Below, in pieces: positions 43,219 to 55,270 of a stretch of 64,000 bases of DNA (position 1 is its first letter; every line of letters starts with the position of its first letter). This DNA comes from Diaphorobacter sp. HDW4B (GTDB lineage: Bacteria > Pseudomonadota > Gammaproteobacteria > Burkholderiales > Burkholderiaceae_C). The translations under genes and the position numbers were made by a program. The notes under the pieces were generated by a model, which was given only the letters and a program-made list of their open reading frames with translations, was not told the DNA's origin and searched no databases. Location of the stretch: NCBI RefSeq assembly GCF_011305535.1, contig NZ_CP049905.1:2573501-2637500 (forward strand), given 5' to 3'.

Positions 43219-43604
43219 GGGAGCCAAGAATATCTAATAAATGCGCCAGACTCAATTGAATTTCGCTGAAGAAAGAGCTGTTGCGTGAATCTATAGCAAC
43301 TCATTTTTTGATGGAGTACGGATTTTTCCAAGGGGTTTGAGTTCGATTGGATCTTGGGTCAGTCTATAAGCTGTTGAAGAGAAAGGATGAGCTCTATGGA
43401 AAATGTGTGTCCACGCAACGGCACATAAATTTGCTGGCAGAGGATTCAGGAAAATTTCAATTTTTTTGAGAGTTGAAATGAAACAACAATTTTCACTGCG
43501 GACGTCATGACGTTTAAATTGATGAGCCGCTATTCCTTGACTGTTCGCCCCGACCAACCCGTGGAACGCGTATAACTTGGGTCATGGTGCACGTTCGTGA
43601 TGTC
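43219..43604. other. Intergenic region between the XRE gene and the IS481 element
   Basis: This AT-richer stretch holds no recognisable gene. It presumably carries the XRE promoter. Joined across the IS481 element it continues into the leader of the DGQHR operon (44688-44823). Confidence 0.4.
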
Positions 43605-43605
43605 T

Positions 43606-44571
43606 CTAGGTGTCAGGTCCCGGATGATTGCGCACGTTCTTTTCAAACAATTTTGGATGTGACGCCTGCCATCGCTTGAGGGCCTGAACGGGCGTTTCAT
43701 GCCGCAGAGCTTTCTGTGGAATCTGCTGGTTGTACAGCCACACAAAGCGATGAAGCGTCTTCTCTAGATCCTCTGCACTGTTGAAGTGATGCGTGCGCAG
43801 CACTTGGCTGAGCCTTCCGTTGAAGCGCTCCACCATTCCGTTGGTACGTGGCGTTCTGGGCCGTGTGAGTCGGTGCTCTATACCGAGTTCCTTGCACAGT
43901 AAATCAAACTCGTGATCACCGCTTGGTTGCTTCTCGTGCTTGCCAAACAGACGATCCGAGAACTCTTTGCCGTTATCTGTGAGGATCGTGCGAATCTTGA
44001 AGCAAGCAGCTTTCTTCAGGGTCGCCAAAAACGCGTGCGCAGCCGCTGCCGTCTTGTATTGCTTGATCTGGATGAACACCCAACGCGTAGCTCGGTCAAT
44101 GGCAACAAAGACATATCGGCGCTTGTTCTCATCCTGCATCTGGGGCAGGTACTTCACATCAATGTGCACATAGCCCGGCTCATAGGCTTTGAACGGTTTG
44201 CTTTCGTGCTCGGCTCGAACGGCCGTGGGTAAGCGCGAATGTCCTCGGCGACGCAGCAATCGATCCAGCGCCGAGCGGCTCATCGCAGGTTCAATGAATT
44301 CGTGAACGACTGCCAGCAAATCATCCAGAGGCAGCAGCAGTTGAGATCGCAGATAGATCACCAGCTCTTCCTGCGCTGCGTTGAGCGTTGTCTGCAGGTG
44401 ATGAGCGGTATGGCTTTCATCCTGCACGCTTGTGCGATGGCGCCACTTGCGCACCGTACCAAGTCCAATGCCATATTGCTGCGCAAGCTCGTGGTCGGAC
44501 GCACTCGATTGCTGCAGCGCCAGGCGAATCGCTGGCGTGGTGGTTGCGTTCTTGTGCAATGAGATCAGCAT
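43606..44571 (-). CDS. IS481-family transposase
   Basis: This 321-residue transposase has a helix-turn-helix (SASDHELAQQYGIGLGTVRK) and an integrase core with D in PGYVHIDVKYLPQ, D in RTILTDNGKEFSDR and E in NGMVERFNGRLSQV. ATG 44571 has AGGAGAG six bases upstream. The stop codon TAG (43606-43608) lies outside the IS, in the duplicated target. Confidence 0.92.
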   Translation of the reverse strand: MLISLHKNATTTPAIRLALQQSSASDHELAQQYGIGLGTVRKWRHRTSVQDESHTAHHLQTTLNAAQEELVIYLRSQLLLPLDDLLAVVHEFIEPAMSRSALDRLLRRRGHSRLPTAVRAEHESKPFKAYEPGYVHIDVKYLPQMQDENKRRYVFVAIDRATRWVFIQIKQYKTAAAAHAFLATLKKAACFKIRTILTDNGKEFSDRLFGKHEKQPSGDHEFDLLCKELGIEHRLTRPRTPRTNGMVERFNGRLSQVLRTHHFNSAEDLEKTLHRFVWLYNQQIPQKALRHETPVQALKRWQASHPKLFEKNVRNHPGPDT

Positions 44572-44681
44572 GGCGTCTCTCCTGTCTCGATGCGCCATGT
44601 TGCCACAACCGCTTTGAGTACCTCTCGGCTGAACAGTAGCGGACGCTTGGTTTTTACGATCCAATCATCCGGGACCTGACA
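43611..44681 (-). mobile_element. IS481-family insertion sequence with 6-bp target duplication
   Basis: A 1071-bp element with inverted ends TGTCAGGTCCCGGATGATTG (from 43611, and reversed from 44681). It is flanked by direct repeats TCTAGG at 43605-43610 and 44682-44687. The CTAG core agrees with the NCTAGN preference known for IS481 of Bordetella pertussis. It is intact and apparently recent. Confidence 0.95.
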
Positions 44682-44823
44682 TCTAGGGGCAACGCGCAGG
44701 GAAAATTGCTGCGGTAGGCACTCTAGAAGACCTTGGCATCGGGATGTACCAGATACACTAGCGGCTCTACTCCGGATGACCTTCGAAAGTGAGTTTGGAG
44801 CAAAAAATAGCTTGGGAGTGCCG

Positions 44824-46371
44824 ATGACTAGAGACAGTAAGCCATTGCTTCGAGTGAACCAGTGGCTTGAGACTTGGAATGTTGCGAACTGGGGCGGCAA
44901 TCGTCCTAAGCCGCCGACGCATTTTTACGTTGGCTCACTCTCGCTCAAAACACTACGAGCCCTGAGCGGAGTTCAGCCCAGAACTCTTGAAGACCGCCGA
45001 GCCAGCAATACCGCTGGCTATCAGCGCATGCATGATGAAGACAGGCTCTCAAAGATTGGCCGTTACCTTGAGTACGGCTTCCCCTTGTCGACAGAGGTCG
45101 GTTTGGATCCGAAAGCTCATACAGAGCTGGTCAACCCTGGCTGGCTGCCAACAAGCATTCTGGTTAATGTACTCGGCACCAATGAAACACGGACACGAAA
45201 AGGAAACGATAGAACCGTCGAATTGGCTGACCTCGTTACCATCTCCTCCAATGGCCAGTTTTATCAGTTGAACTTTCCGGCCTCTAATATCGATCCTGCG
45301 CAAGCATTGCCGCCACTAGAAATTGTGGATGGGCAACATCGATTGCTGGCAACAGACTTGATCAATTTACCAGACGACTACGAAGTCCCTGTCGTCCTGT
45401 TTGATAACTTGCCTCTGACCTGGCAGGCATATCTTTTCTGGGTCATTAACGTTGAGCCGAAACGCATCAACACCAGCTTGGCATTCGATTTGTATCCAGA
45501 GTTGCGTGATCAAGAATGGCTCAATCGTGGCGAGTCAATCAAGATTTACCAAGAGCATCGATCTCAAGAACTTGTCGAAGTCCTCTGGCGAAATCCGCAC
45601 AGTCCCTGGAAGGATCGCATTGAGTTGTTTGGCAAGCGCGTTGATGGACATGTTTCGAATGCTGCCGCGATCCGATCCTTGATGGCAACATTCGTGCGGA
45701 CGTGGGCTAAGGGCAATGAGGCTGGGGCCGATCCAGATGACATCACAAAATTGGGCGGTCTGTTTGGTTCGATCGACAAGAACGGTACACGCTACATCAT
45801 CCGTTGGCGGAGGCCCGAGCAAGCGGCTTTTTTGATTCTTTGCTGGAGCGCGATTCGATCAGCCACGATTGAATCCAGGGCTACGTGGAAGCGTGCATTG
45901 GGAGAGAACTCTAGAAAGTCTGGAGATGGTGCTGTAGCTGATCCGTTTGCGGGTTCCTACACTTTGCTGGCTACCGACCAAGGGTTTCGCGCAATTAGTT
46001 TCGCGTACAACACACTAGCGCAACTGGCCTACGACAAGATTGGACTACTCGCGATTGAAGGGTCTGAAGATCAGTCCGAGCCCAATGATGAACTTGTGGC
46101 AAAAGCTCTAGAACAGTTGAGATCAAATCGGGACCTGGTAGCTTTTGTTCAGGCCGTTGCGGTGGCACTTGTTGATGAGGTCGATTGGAGAACAAGCGCT
46201 GCCCCTGGTATTACGGATCACGATAAGGTCGTGCAGGGTCAATATCGCGGCAGTAGTGGTTATAAAGCGCTTAACAAAGCGGCTTTAACAGCCGCCTCAA
46301 AGTCTGTAAATCGCACTGTGAGTGATGCCGCTACGCGCGCTCTTGCTATCTTGGGCTGGGGCAATGAATAG
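44824..46371 (+). CDS. DGQHR-domain (DndB-like) protein
   Basis: A 515-residue protein. The segment PPLEIVDGQHRLLATDLINL, with PVVLFDNLPLTWQAYLFWVI, is the DGQHR core shared with DndB and other ParB-related regulators of DNA-modification systems. The rest (WLNRGESIKIYQEHRSQELV ... DQGFRAISFAYNTLAQLAYD) is helical and unassigned. ATG 44824 has GGAG five bases upstream; ATG 44776 is also in frame without one. It is the first gene of a three-gene operon with an adenine methyltransferase, so a role in sensing or controlling modified DNA is inferred. Confidence 0.75.
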   Translation: MTRDSKPLLRVNQWLETWNVANWGGNRPKPPTHFYVGSLSLKTLRALSGVQPRTLEDRRASNTAGYQRMHDEDRLSKIGRYLEYGFPLSTEVGLDPKAHTELVNPGWLPTSILVNVLGTNETRTRKGNDRTVELADLVTISSNGQFYQLNFPASNIDPAQALPPLEIVDGQHRLLATDLINLPDDYEVPVVLFDNLPLTWQAYLFWVINVEPKRINTSLAFDLYPELRDQEWLNRGESIKIYQEHRSQELVEVLWRNPHSPWKDRIELFGKRVDGHVSNAAAIRSLMATFVRTWAKGNEAGADPDDITKLGGLFGSIDKNGTRYIIRWRRPEQAAFLILCWSAIRSATIESRATWKRALGENSRKSGDGAVADPFAGSYTLLATDQGFRAISFAYNTLAQLAYDKIGLLAIEGSEDQSEPNDELVAKALEQLRSNRDLVAFVQAVAVALVDEVDWRTSAAPGITDHDKVVQGQYRGSSGYKALNKAALTAASKSVNRTVSDAATRALAILGWGNE

Positions 46372-47647
46372 CCGTCATCGTCGCCGTCAAGCTCCTCGCA
46401 ATCAACCTCAGAGTCGCCCGCTTAGTAATGTGCTTCCTCAAACGGGTCCAATACCTACCGATCTGTGTACTCCGAGCTTGATACAGAATAGTTATGCCAG
46501 TTTTGTCAGAGCGCCGCAGCCATTCGGGGCTCCTTTGCTACCCGCAACAGAACCGAAGACAACTCCAGCTGCTCTAGCGGTTGATGCTCTTTTGCACTTG
46601 ACCGAGGGCTGGCGATTCTTGTCCGCTGCGTTATCGTCGACGCTCGGAAATGCGCCGGCACAAGCAGTCCACTTTGCATACTACGCTGAATTGAGGGCAG
46701 CTATTTCGCTCCTATCATCCCATGGCATGCGAGTCAGCAACCGAGATAACAGCTATGTGGAGCGTAACGGTGCATCCAGAGTGCCTACTTGGCAAAAGAC
46801 GGCTACGCACACGGTTGTCTGGGAGCTTTGGAAGGCATGGGCGACTACCCCGGCGGCCGAAGCGCTTTTGCTTGATCAACTGAGAATTCTCCCATCAGTC
46901 ACGATCGGCGCTTTAAAGGCTTCCGTCGGTCGTGTCGCGGTGAACCCCACTTTGACTCGCTGGGCGCTCGATCTTGCTATGGGGAACGAACACACCGCGA
47001 GAAACCAAGCAAGTTACGAAACACCGATGGCTAGGGTTCCGCTGCAGAAAATGCAGGTCTCGGACTTCGAGTTTGTGCGCGATTTATGGACGCTGGCAGA
47101 GCCCACCGGTTTTGGGCTGAGATTTGAGCAGGAGTTGGTCAGATATCTTGTGAACGAAGAGCTGAATGACGACACCAGCGCAATGAACGAGACCGCGCGA
47201 AACGCGTGGCGACAACGCCTCGTCGCCGATTTAGAGCGAAGTACTGGTACGCCCCGTGCGACACTTGAAGCCTTCTTCGACAATAGCGTACCTCCGTCAC
47301 CGATTTTCCAGAAGGCTTTCGATAGTGATGTGAAGCCAACGAACATGATTGCTCGTGCCTTTTTCTTGCTTCGTCTGGCAACCCTGATGCCGAACAGCGC
47401 ATTGGCTAGCTACCCAGCAACACCTGCTAAGGATTGGCTCAAGGACTGGTTGGAGCACGCAGGAATTTTCGATCCCTCAGCTGGTTCACCACCTGATGAG
47501 AAATGGATGGACTTTGAGTATCTGAGTCGACTCGATTTGCCGCAATTGCCATTGCCTGCGGAATTGCACTCAACGTCGTCTCGTAGTATGGATACCCACA
47601 TGCTATCGAGAGCGGACGCATTACTTGCTTGGAGTACTAGTCTTTGA
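46364..47647 (+). CDS. Hypothetical protein of the DGQHR/methyltransferase operon
   Basis: A 427-residue protein that I do not recognise. It begins with a basic, probably disordered stretch (NSRHRRRQAPRNQPQSR) and is otherwise mostly helical, with the segments VHFAYYAELRAAISLLSSHG, VWELWKAWATTPAAEALLLD and FGLRFEQELVRYLVNEELND. It has no visible nuclease, helicase or NTPase motif. The start at ATG 46364 overlaps the upstream stop by eight bases and its own stop overlaps the next start, so it is made with its partners. It could be the effector or target-recognition subunit of the system. Confidence 0.55.
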   Translation: MNSRHRRRQAPRNQPQSRPLSNVLPQTGPIPTDLCTPSLIQNSYASFVRAPQPFGAPLLPATEPKTTPAALAVDALLHLTEGWRFLSAALSSTLGNAPAQAVHFAYYAELRAAISLLSSHGMRVSNRDNSYVERNGASRVPTWQKTATHTVVWELWKAWATTPAAEALLLDQLRILPSVTIGALKASVGRVAVNPTLTRWALDLAMGNEHTARNQASYETPMARVPLQKMQVSDFEFVRDLWTLAEPTGFGLRFEQELVRYLVNEELNDDTSAMNETARNAWRQRLVADLERSTGTPRATLEAFFDNSVPPSPIFQKAFDSDVKPTNMIARAFFLLRLATLMPNSALASYPATPAKDWLKDWLEHAGIFDPSAGSPPDEKWMDFEYLSRLDLPQLPLPAELHSTSSRSMDTHMLSRADALLAWSTSL

Positions 47648-48765
47648 AATACATGGGTTCCAAGCGTGCGATGCTTGGCAATGGGTTGGGCGAAATTTTA
47701 GAACGGATGGTAGGAAGACACGAGCGATTTGTTGATCTCTTCGCTGGTTCCGCCTCAGTTGCTTGGCACGTAGCGAGTCGTTATCCGATCGAAACTTGGG
47801 CGTTTGATCTCCAGCGTTACAGCGCAGTGCTGGCTGCTGCCGTGGTTCAACGGAACAAGCCGGCTGATCCAGTCAAACTTTGGACTGAGTGGTTGCGTCG
47901 TGCCGCCCTGCGTTTCCAGGCGGTTGATGTCCCCATGTCCAAAAACATCAATGAAGCTTTCGTTTTGAAAGCGCGTCACTGGGCAAGCAAATTTGACAAA
48001 ACCAGCTTAGTTAACGCCTATGCAGGGCATTACTACAGTCCAGTTCAAGCGACTTGGATTCAAGCGTTGAGAGACTCGATCCCCTCAAAGTCTCCGGATA
48101 AGGAAATCTGCCTCGCTGCGCTTGTGATGGCCGCAAGCAAATGCGCCGCATCACCTGGTCATACCGCCCAACCATTTCAGCCAACTGACACGGCTTTGAA
48201 GTATCTGCAGATAAGTTGGCAACGAGATTTTTGTGTTGATGTACAGGTCGCACTTAATCAAGTCGCTCCACTTCATGCTCAGGTGGTCGGAGAGGCCCAC
48301 GTCGAGGATGCTAACAAAGCAGCATCGCAACTAAGTCAGGGGGATCTCGTTTTTATCGATCCACCCTACTCTGCGGTCCAATATAGCCGTTTTTATCATG
48401 TGCTTGAAGCCATTGCTGTGGGAATTACCAGTCCCGTGTTCGGCGTTGGTCGTTACCCTCCGCTCAACGAACGACCTAGTTCGCAATACAGTCAGAAGAC
48501 GACATCTCTATCCGCAATCCAGGAGCTTCTATCAACGTTGGCAGAGCGTGATGTTTCTGCGATCGTTACCTTTCCGGACCACGAATGCTCAAACGGTATT
48601 GATGCCAATTTGATTAAGAGCGCTGCATCCAAAATCTTTAAGGTCAAGACACATAGAGTGTCCAGCGTGTTCAGCACTTTAGGTGGCCCAGCGTCGAAAA
48701 CGAGAGGGCCAAGGCTCGCACGAATGAGTGCAGATGAGATGATTCTGTGCATGGAACCTAAGTGA
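47644..48765 (+). CDS. D12-class (Dam-like) N6-adenine DNA methyltransferase
   Basis: This 373-residue enzyme begins KYMGSKRAML with the lysine-rich first motif of D12 methyltransferases. It then has SAM-binding motif I FVDLFAGSASVAWHV and catalytic motif IV VFIDPPYSAVQYSRFYHVLE. The start is TTG 47644 overlapping the previous TGA; the next ATG (47653) would cut off the conserved KYM. An insertion of about 150 residues between motif I and DPPY is probably the target-recognition part. With no recognised endonuclease gene adjacent, it may belong to a new modification-based system. Confidence 0.85.
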   Translation: MKYMGSKRAMLGNGLGEILERMVGRHERFVDLFAGSASVAWHVASRYPIETWAFDLQRYSAVLAAAVVQRNKPADPVKLWTEWLRRAALRFQAVDVPMSKNINEAFVLKARHWASKFDKTSLVNAYAGHYYSPVQATWIQALRDSIPSKSPDKEICLAALVMAASKCAASPGHTAQPFQPTDTALKYLQISWQRDFCVDVQVALNQVAPLHAQVVGEAHVEDANKAASQLSQGDLVFIDPPYSAVQYSRFYHVLEAIAVGITSPVFGVGRYPPLNERPSSQYSQKTTSLSAIQELLSTLAERDVSAIVTFPDHECSNGIDANLIKSAASKIFKVKTHRVSSVFSTLGGPASKTRGPRLARMSADEMILCMEPK

Positions 48766-49775
48766 ACTAGTTTCTCATTTGATGACTAACGGAGGTAGTG
48801 CGGATCTGTTGACACCAACTCTGTTTTGTCTGCACGCATGGTCTGCAAAATGGCACTTTGATTTACCAGCATTCGTGCAAGTTATTGGGTGCATGAGTAT
48901 TATTCATTTTTGATCGCATCACCCAGTCCGTGAACACTCGGCAAGGCCTGAGGGAATTTCGGTCGATGGCAAGAAGTGAGGCATACCTCGCGGAGGCGAT
49001 GGAAAAATGGAGCTTTACAGCTCCGTTCCTTGCATCGATTCCAGAGGGTGTCCCCTGCTTCAACATAAGGTGCGCGAAGTTTCCAACGCGATGGTCAATG
49101 ATCTTCGTTTCGCCATTCGCGAGGCTCAAGGCTGAAATGGGCAACGCAGCGTCATGTTCATTGACGGGCGTACGTTTCTATCGAGTTGCGAGCGTGCGTC
49201 CACGTGCAAAGTATCACGGCCACAAGCGCAGCAATGACTCCAAAGTGCTCAGGGGCGTCGATACGTGTGGGACGCATGTTAGCCATGCATGTCACAACCG
49301 CCAGTGAGCAAGAGCGTAGGCAAGTGCAGTAACTATTCGCAGCGGTTCGGGAGTCTGCAAGTCAAAGCGTCGCAGTGGCATGGGTTGAGTGAGGCTATAC
49401 GGGTGATCAGATCGCAGAGCATGGGATGACGCTTCAGATCGTCAAGCTTTAGCAATCAATGAAGGGCTTGGTCTTATCGCGTTGGCGCTAGGTGGTGGAG
49501 CGCGGCCTTGGATTGCTTGGCTACTTTTGCTGCTCAAGCTGAGATCACGAGCAGTAGCCCCAAGTATTGGCCGAATTAAGCTTTCTGGTTTGGGTTCTGC
49601 CCATGTTGCCCAATGCTCTGCCGTGGCTCGGAGTTTCATAACATGCCTAGAAAAAACCTCGATGGGGCCTACTCAAACGGTTTGAATAGAGCAAGTAGGG
49701 CACTCGCGACAACTGCGTCACCCATTCGCAGTTTTGTGTCGCGATTCGCAATTAATAAGGCGCCCTACGCCTACA
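48766..49775. other. Right-end region of the island, no confident gene
   Basis: About 1 kb of mixed composition between the methyltransferase stop and the gyrB-side boundary. Frames at 48930-49307 (plus) and 48863-49144 (minus) overlap each other and resemble nothing I know. On the minus strand, TGCGAAT recurs at about 49333, 49727 and 49745 pointing inward from gyrB; the two nearest sit within CTGCGAATGGGTGACGCAG and TTGCGAATCGCGACAC. These could be TnsB-type sites of the right end. Confidence 0.4.
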
Positions 49776-49780
49776 CACAG
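49776..49780. repeat. CACAG, candidate target-site duplication next to gyrB
   Basis: CACAG follows CCTACA at 49770-49775 and is matched by CACAG at 25080-25084 just before TGTAGG. It lies two bases before the gyrB stop codon (complement at 49783-49785). Confidence 0.5.
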
Positions 49781-49782
49781 CA

Positions 49783-52437
<2,655 letters not shown>

Positions 52438-52566
52438 TCAATGTAAAAAATCGTTCAAAATTTCAGTCCATCAAATGATCAAATGGCTGCCATCGCTCGG
52501 ATTACAAGCCATGGCAGCCCTGATGAAATGATGTGTGATCAGTGCGTCGGTGTGCGTTCCTGAACC

Positions 52567-53673
52567 TTAGATGCGCATTGGCATCACCACGTACTTGAAA
52601 TGCTCGTTGTCGGGAATGGTCAGCAGCGCGGAGCTGTTGTTGTCCGACAGGTCCACCTTCACCATGTCCTGGCTCATGTTGGTGAGCGCGTCGATCAGGT
52701 AGCTCACGTTGAAGCCGATCTCGATGTTGTCACCACCGTAGTCGATGTCGAGCTCGTCCACGGCTTCTTCCTGTTCGGCGTTGTTGGACGCCACGCGCAG
52801 CAGACCGGGTTCGAGGTTCAGGCGCACGCCCTTGAACTTGTCGCTGGTCATGATGGCCGTACGTTGCAGGCTGGCCAGCAGCGGCGCGCGACCCAGCGTG
52901 ATGCTGTTCTTGTGGTTCTTCGGAATCACACGGTTGTAGTCGGGGAACTTGCCCTCGACCAGCTTGGTGACGAATTCCATGCCGCCGAACGAGAACTTCG
53001 CCTGGTTGTTGGCGAACTGCATTTCGATGGCGCCATCGGCGTCGGACAGCAGGCGCTGCAGTTCCAGCACGGTCTTGCGCGGCAGAATCACTTCCTGCTT
53101 GGGCACTTCGACGTCGAGCGTGGCGCTGGAGAACGCGAGGCGGTGACCGTCGGTGGCGACCAGGCTCAGCTTGTTGCCTTCGGCGACGAACAGGATGCCG
53201 TTCAGGTAGTAGCGGATGTCCTGTACGGCCATCGCGAACGAGACCTGGCTCATCAGGTTCTTGAGCACCTTCTGCGGCACGCTGAATGCGGGGCCGAAAC
53301 CGGCGGCTTCCTGCACCAGCGGGAAGTCTTCGGCGGGCAGGGACTGCAGCGTGAAGCGGCTCTTGCCACCCTTGAGGATCAGCTTGTTCTGGCTGGTCTC
53401 CAGGCTCACGGTCTGGTCCGAAGGCATGGTCTTCAGGATGTCGATGACTTTTCGCACGCCCACCGTGGTGGTGAACTCGCCCGTGTCGCCGCCGAGCTCG
53501 GCGGTCGTGCGGATCTGGATTTCCAGGTCGCTGGTGGTGAGCTGCAAGGCGTTTCCTGTCTTGCGGATCAGCACATTTGCGAGGATGGGCAGGGTGTGGC
53601 GGCGTTCGACGATGCCGGACACCGATTGCAGTACTGCGAGGACCTTGTCTTGTGTTGCCTTCAGGACAATCAT
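52567..53673 (-). CDS. dnaN: DNA polymerase III beta subunit (sliding clamp)
   Basis: A 368-residue clamp of three similar domains. It starts MIVLKATQDKVLAVLQSVSG and ends with the family terminus FKYVVMPMRI. It holds the replicative polymerase on DNA. It is downstream of dnaA in the usual dnaA-dnaN-gyrB order. Confidence 0.97.
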   Translation of the reverse strand: MIVLKATQDKVLAVLQSVSGIVERRHTLPILANVLIRKTGNALQLTTSDLEIQIRTTAELGGDTGEFTTTVGVRKVIDILKTMPSDQTVSLETSQNKLILKGGKSRFTLQSLPAEDFPLVQEAAGFGPAFSVPQKVLKNLMSQVSFAMAVQDIRYYLNGILFVAEGNKLSLVATDGHRLAFSSATLDVEVPKQEVILPRKTVLELQRLLSDADGAIEMQFANNQAKFSFGGMEFVTKLVEGKFPDYNRVIPKNHKNSITLGRAPLLASLQRTAIMTSDKFKGVRLNLEPGLLRVASNNAEQEEAVDELDIDYGGDNIEIGFNVSYLIDALTNMSQDMVKVDLSDNNSSALLTIPDNEHFKYVVMPMRI

Positions 53674-53845
53674 GTCTTCAACCTTGGTTGGTTTTGGAAT
53701 GCAAAAAGGGATGCGAAAACGGTTTGCGGGCGATTCTTGCGACTGCGGGCTTGCTGCTCCCTCTCAAGAGCCGGGCCCGTTCGCCCAAACTGGCATTTTG
53801 CCTGTGATCTGAAACAAATTTCATGGCAAATCATCACGGAACAAA

Positions 53846-55270
53846 TTACCCCTTGAGCGTTTGTTCCAGCACGTGCAGTTGCTGGTTGAGTTCGGTGAGC
53901 TGCTGACGCTCTGCGGCGATCTTGCGAACCGCGTGCAGCACTGTCGTGTGGTCGCGGCCACCGAACAATTCCCCGATCTCGGGCAGGCTCTTCTGGGTCA
54001 GCTCCTTGGCCAGGTACATGGCAATCTGGCGCGGGCGGGCGATGCTCGCCGGACGCTTCTTGCTGTACATGTCGGCGACCTTGATCTTGTAATAGTCGGC
54101 CACCGTCTTCTGGATGTTTTCCACCGAGATCTGGCGATTCTGGATCGACAGCAGATCGCGCAGCGCCTCGCGCGCCAGCTGGATCGACACTTCTTTCTGG
54201 TTGAAGCGCGAATAGGCGAGGATCTTGCGCAGCGCGCCTTCGAGCTCACGCACGTTGGAGCGCACGTTCTTGGCCACGAAGAAGGCCACTTCCTCGGGCA
54301 TGTCGGCGTTTTCGGCGCGGGCCTTGTTGATCAGGATCGCCACGCGCATTTCCAGCTCGGGCGGCTCGATGGCGACGGTGAGGCCGGAGTCGAAACGCGA
54401 GACCAGACGCTCGTGGATGTTGGCCAGACCCTTGGGATAGGTGTCCGACGTCATCACGATGTGGCTCTTCTTGGCGAGCAGTGCTTCGAAGGCATTGAAG
54501 AATTCTTCCTGCGTGCGGTCCTTGTTGGCAAAGAACTGCACGTCGTCGATCAACAACAGATCGAGTGAGTGATAGCGAGCCTTGAAGTCGTCGAAGGTGC
54601 GGCGCTGGTATGCCTTAACCACATCCGAGACGAACTGCTCGGCGTGAATGTAGAGAACTTTGGCATCCGGCTTGTCGGCCAGCAGCTTGTTGCCCACGGC
54701 GTGCACCAAGTGGGTCTTGCCGAGGCCGACCCCGCCGTAGATGAACAGCGGGTTGTACAGATGTCCGGGCGACGCGGCCACGTGCATGGCGGCGGAGCGG
54801 GCCATGCGGTTGGCCGTACCTTCGACCAGCGAGTCGAACGTGAGGGCCGGATTCAGGCGCGAGCGGAACGGCGTGGCACCACCATCTTCACCCGTGGGGG
54901 AGCTGGGTTCTGGTGCGGCAACGGGCTCTGGCTGGGCAGCGGGTTGCGGAGGAATGTATTTGCGGACAACGCTTTCACGCTGAGCGAGTGCTAACTCCAG
55001 GGGGATGGGCTGACCATACAGACCTTCCAGAATGGCGGAGATGCGGCCCGCGTATTGCGCACGGATCCAGTCGAGTTTGAAGCGGTTGGCAACCAGCAAT
55101 GTGACCTTGGAGAGGTCAGGCTCCACCTGGGCGGCCAGAGGCTTGATCCAGGTGTTGAACTGCAGCTCGGGCAGCTCCTGCGCAAGCTGCTCGACACAGG
55201 CTTGCCACAGTCCTTGCCCAGCGTCCGAGCCGGACTCGTCGTGGGCGGTGTTGGAGGGTTCCTCGATCAT
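53846..55270 (-). CDS. dnaA: Chromosomal replication initiator DnaA
   Basis: A 474-residue protein with an N-terminal helicase-contact domain, a Pro/Ala linker, and a AAA+ core with Walker [11 protein letters not shown] and Walker [12 protein letters not shown]. The C-terminal DNA-binding domain contains [17 protein letters not shown] and [12 protein letters not shown]. It opens the origin; DnaA boxes lie just upstream, between its start and rpmH. Confidence 0.98.
   Translation of the reverse strand: MIEEPSNTAHDESGSDAGQGLWQACVEQLAQELPELQFNTWIKPLAAQVEPDLSKVTLLVANRFKLDWIRAQYAGRISAILEGLYGQPIPLELALAQRESVVRKYIPPQPAAQPEPVAAPEPSSPTGEDGGATPFRSRLNPALTFDSLVEGTANRMARSAAMHVAASPGHLYNPLFIYGGVGLGKTHLVHAVGNKLLADKPDAKVLYIHAEQFVSDVVKAYQRRTFDDFKARYHSLDLLLIDDVQFFANKDRTQEEFFNAFEALLAKKSHIVMTSDTYPKGLANIHERLVSRFDSGLTVAIEPPELEMRVAILINKARAENADMPEEVAFFVAKNVRSNVRELEGALRKILAYSRFNQKEVSIQLAREALRDLLSIQNRQISVENIQKTVADYYKIKVADMYSKKRPASIARPRQIAMYLAKELTQKSLPEIGELFGGRDHTTVLHAVRKIAAERQQLTELNQQLHVLEQTLKG

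Larger units (their letters stand above)
25085..49775. mobile_element. Candidate Tn7-like element or nested set of elements inserted next to gyrB
   Basis: The left boundary TGTAGG (25085) is preceded by CACAG; the right boundary CCTACA (ending 49775) is followed by CACAG, a matching 5-bp duplication as made by Tn7-family transposases. The right end is 7 bases from the gyrB TGA, reminiscent of Tn7 insertion beyond glmS. The interior contains tnsA-tnsB-tnsC-tniQ-tniQ, cargo and three IS elements. Against it: the two ends share only TGTAGG, and the 18-base repeats at the left are not found at the right, so the island may be composite with different parental ends. Confidence 0.5.

Noticed and set aside
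48863-49307. Two small overlapping frames on opposite strands in the right-end region
   Set aside because: Neither has a good ribosome-binding site or any recognisable feature, and they exclude each other. Treated as non-coding.
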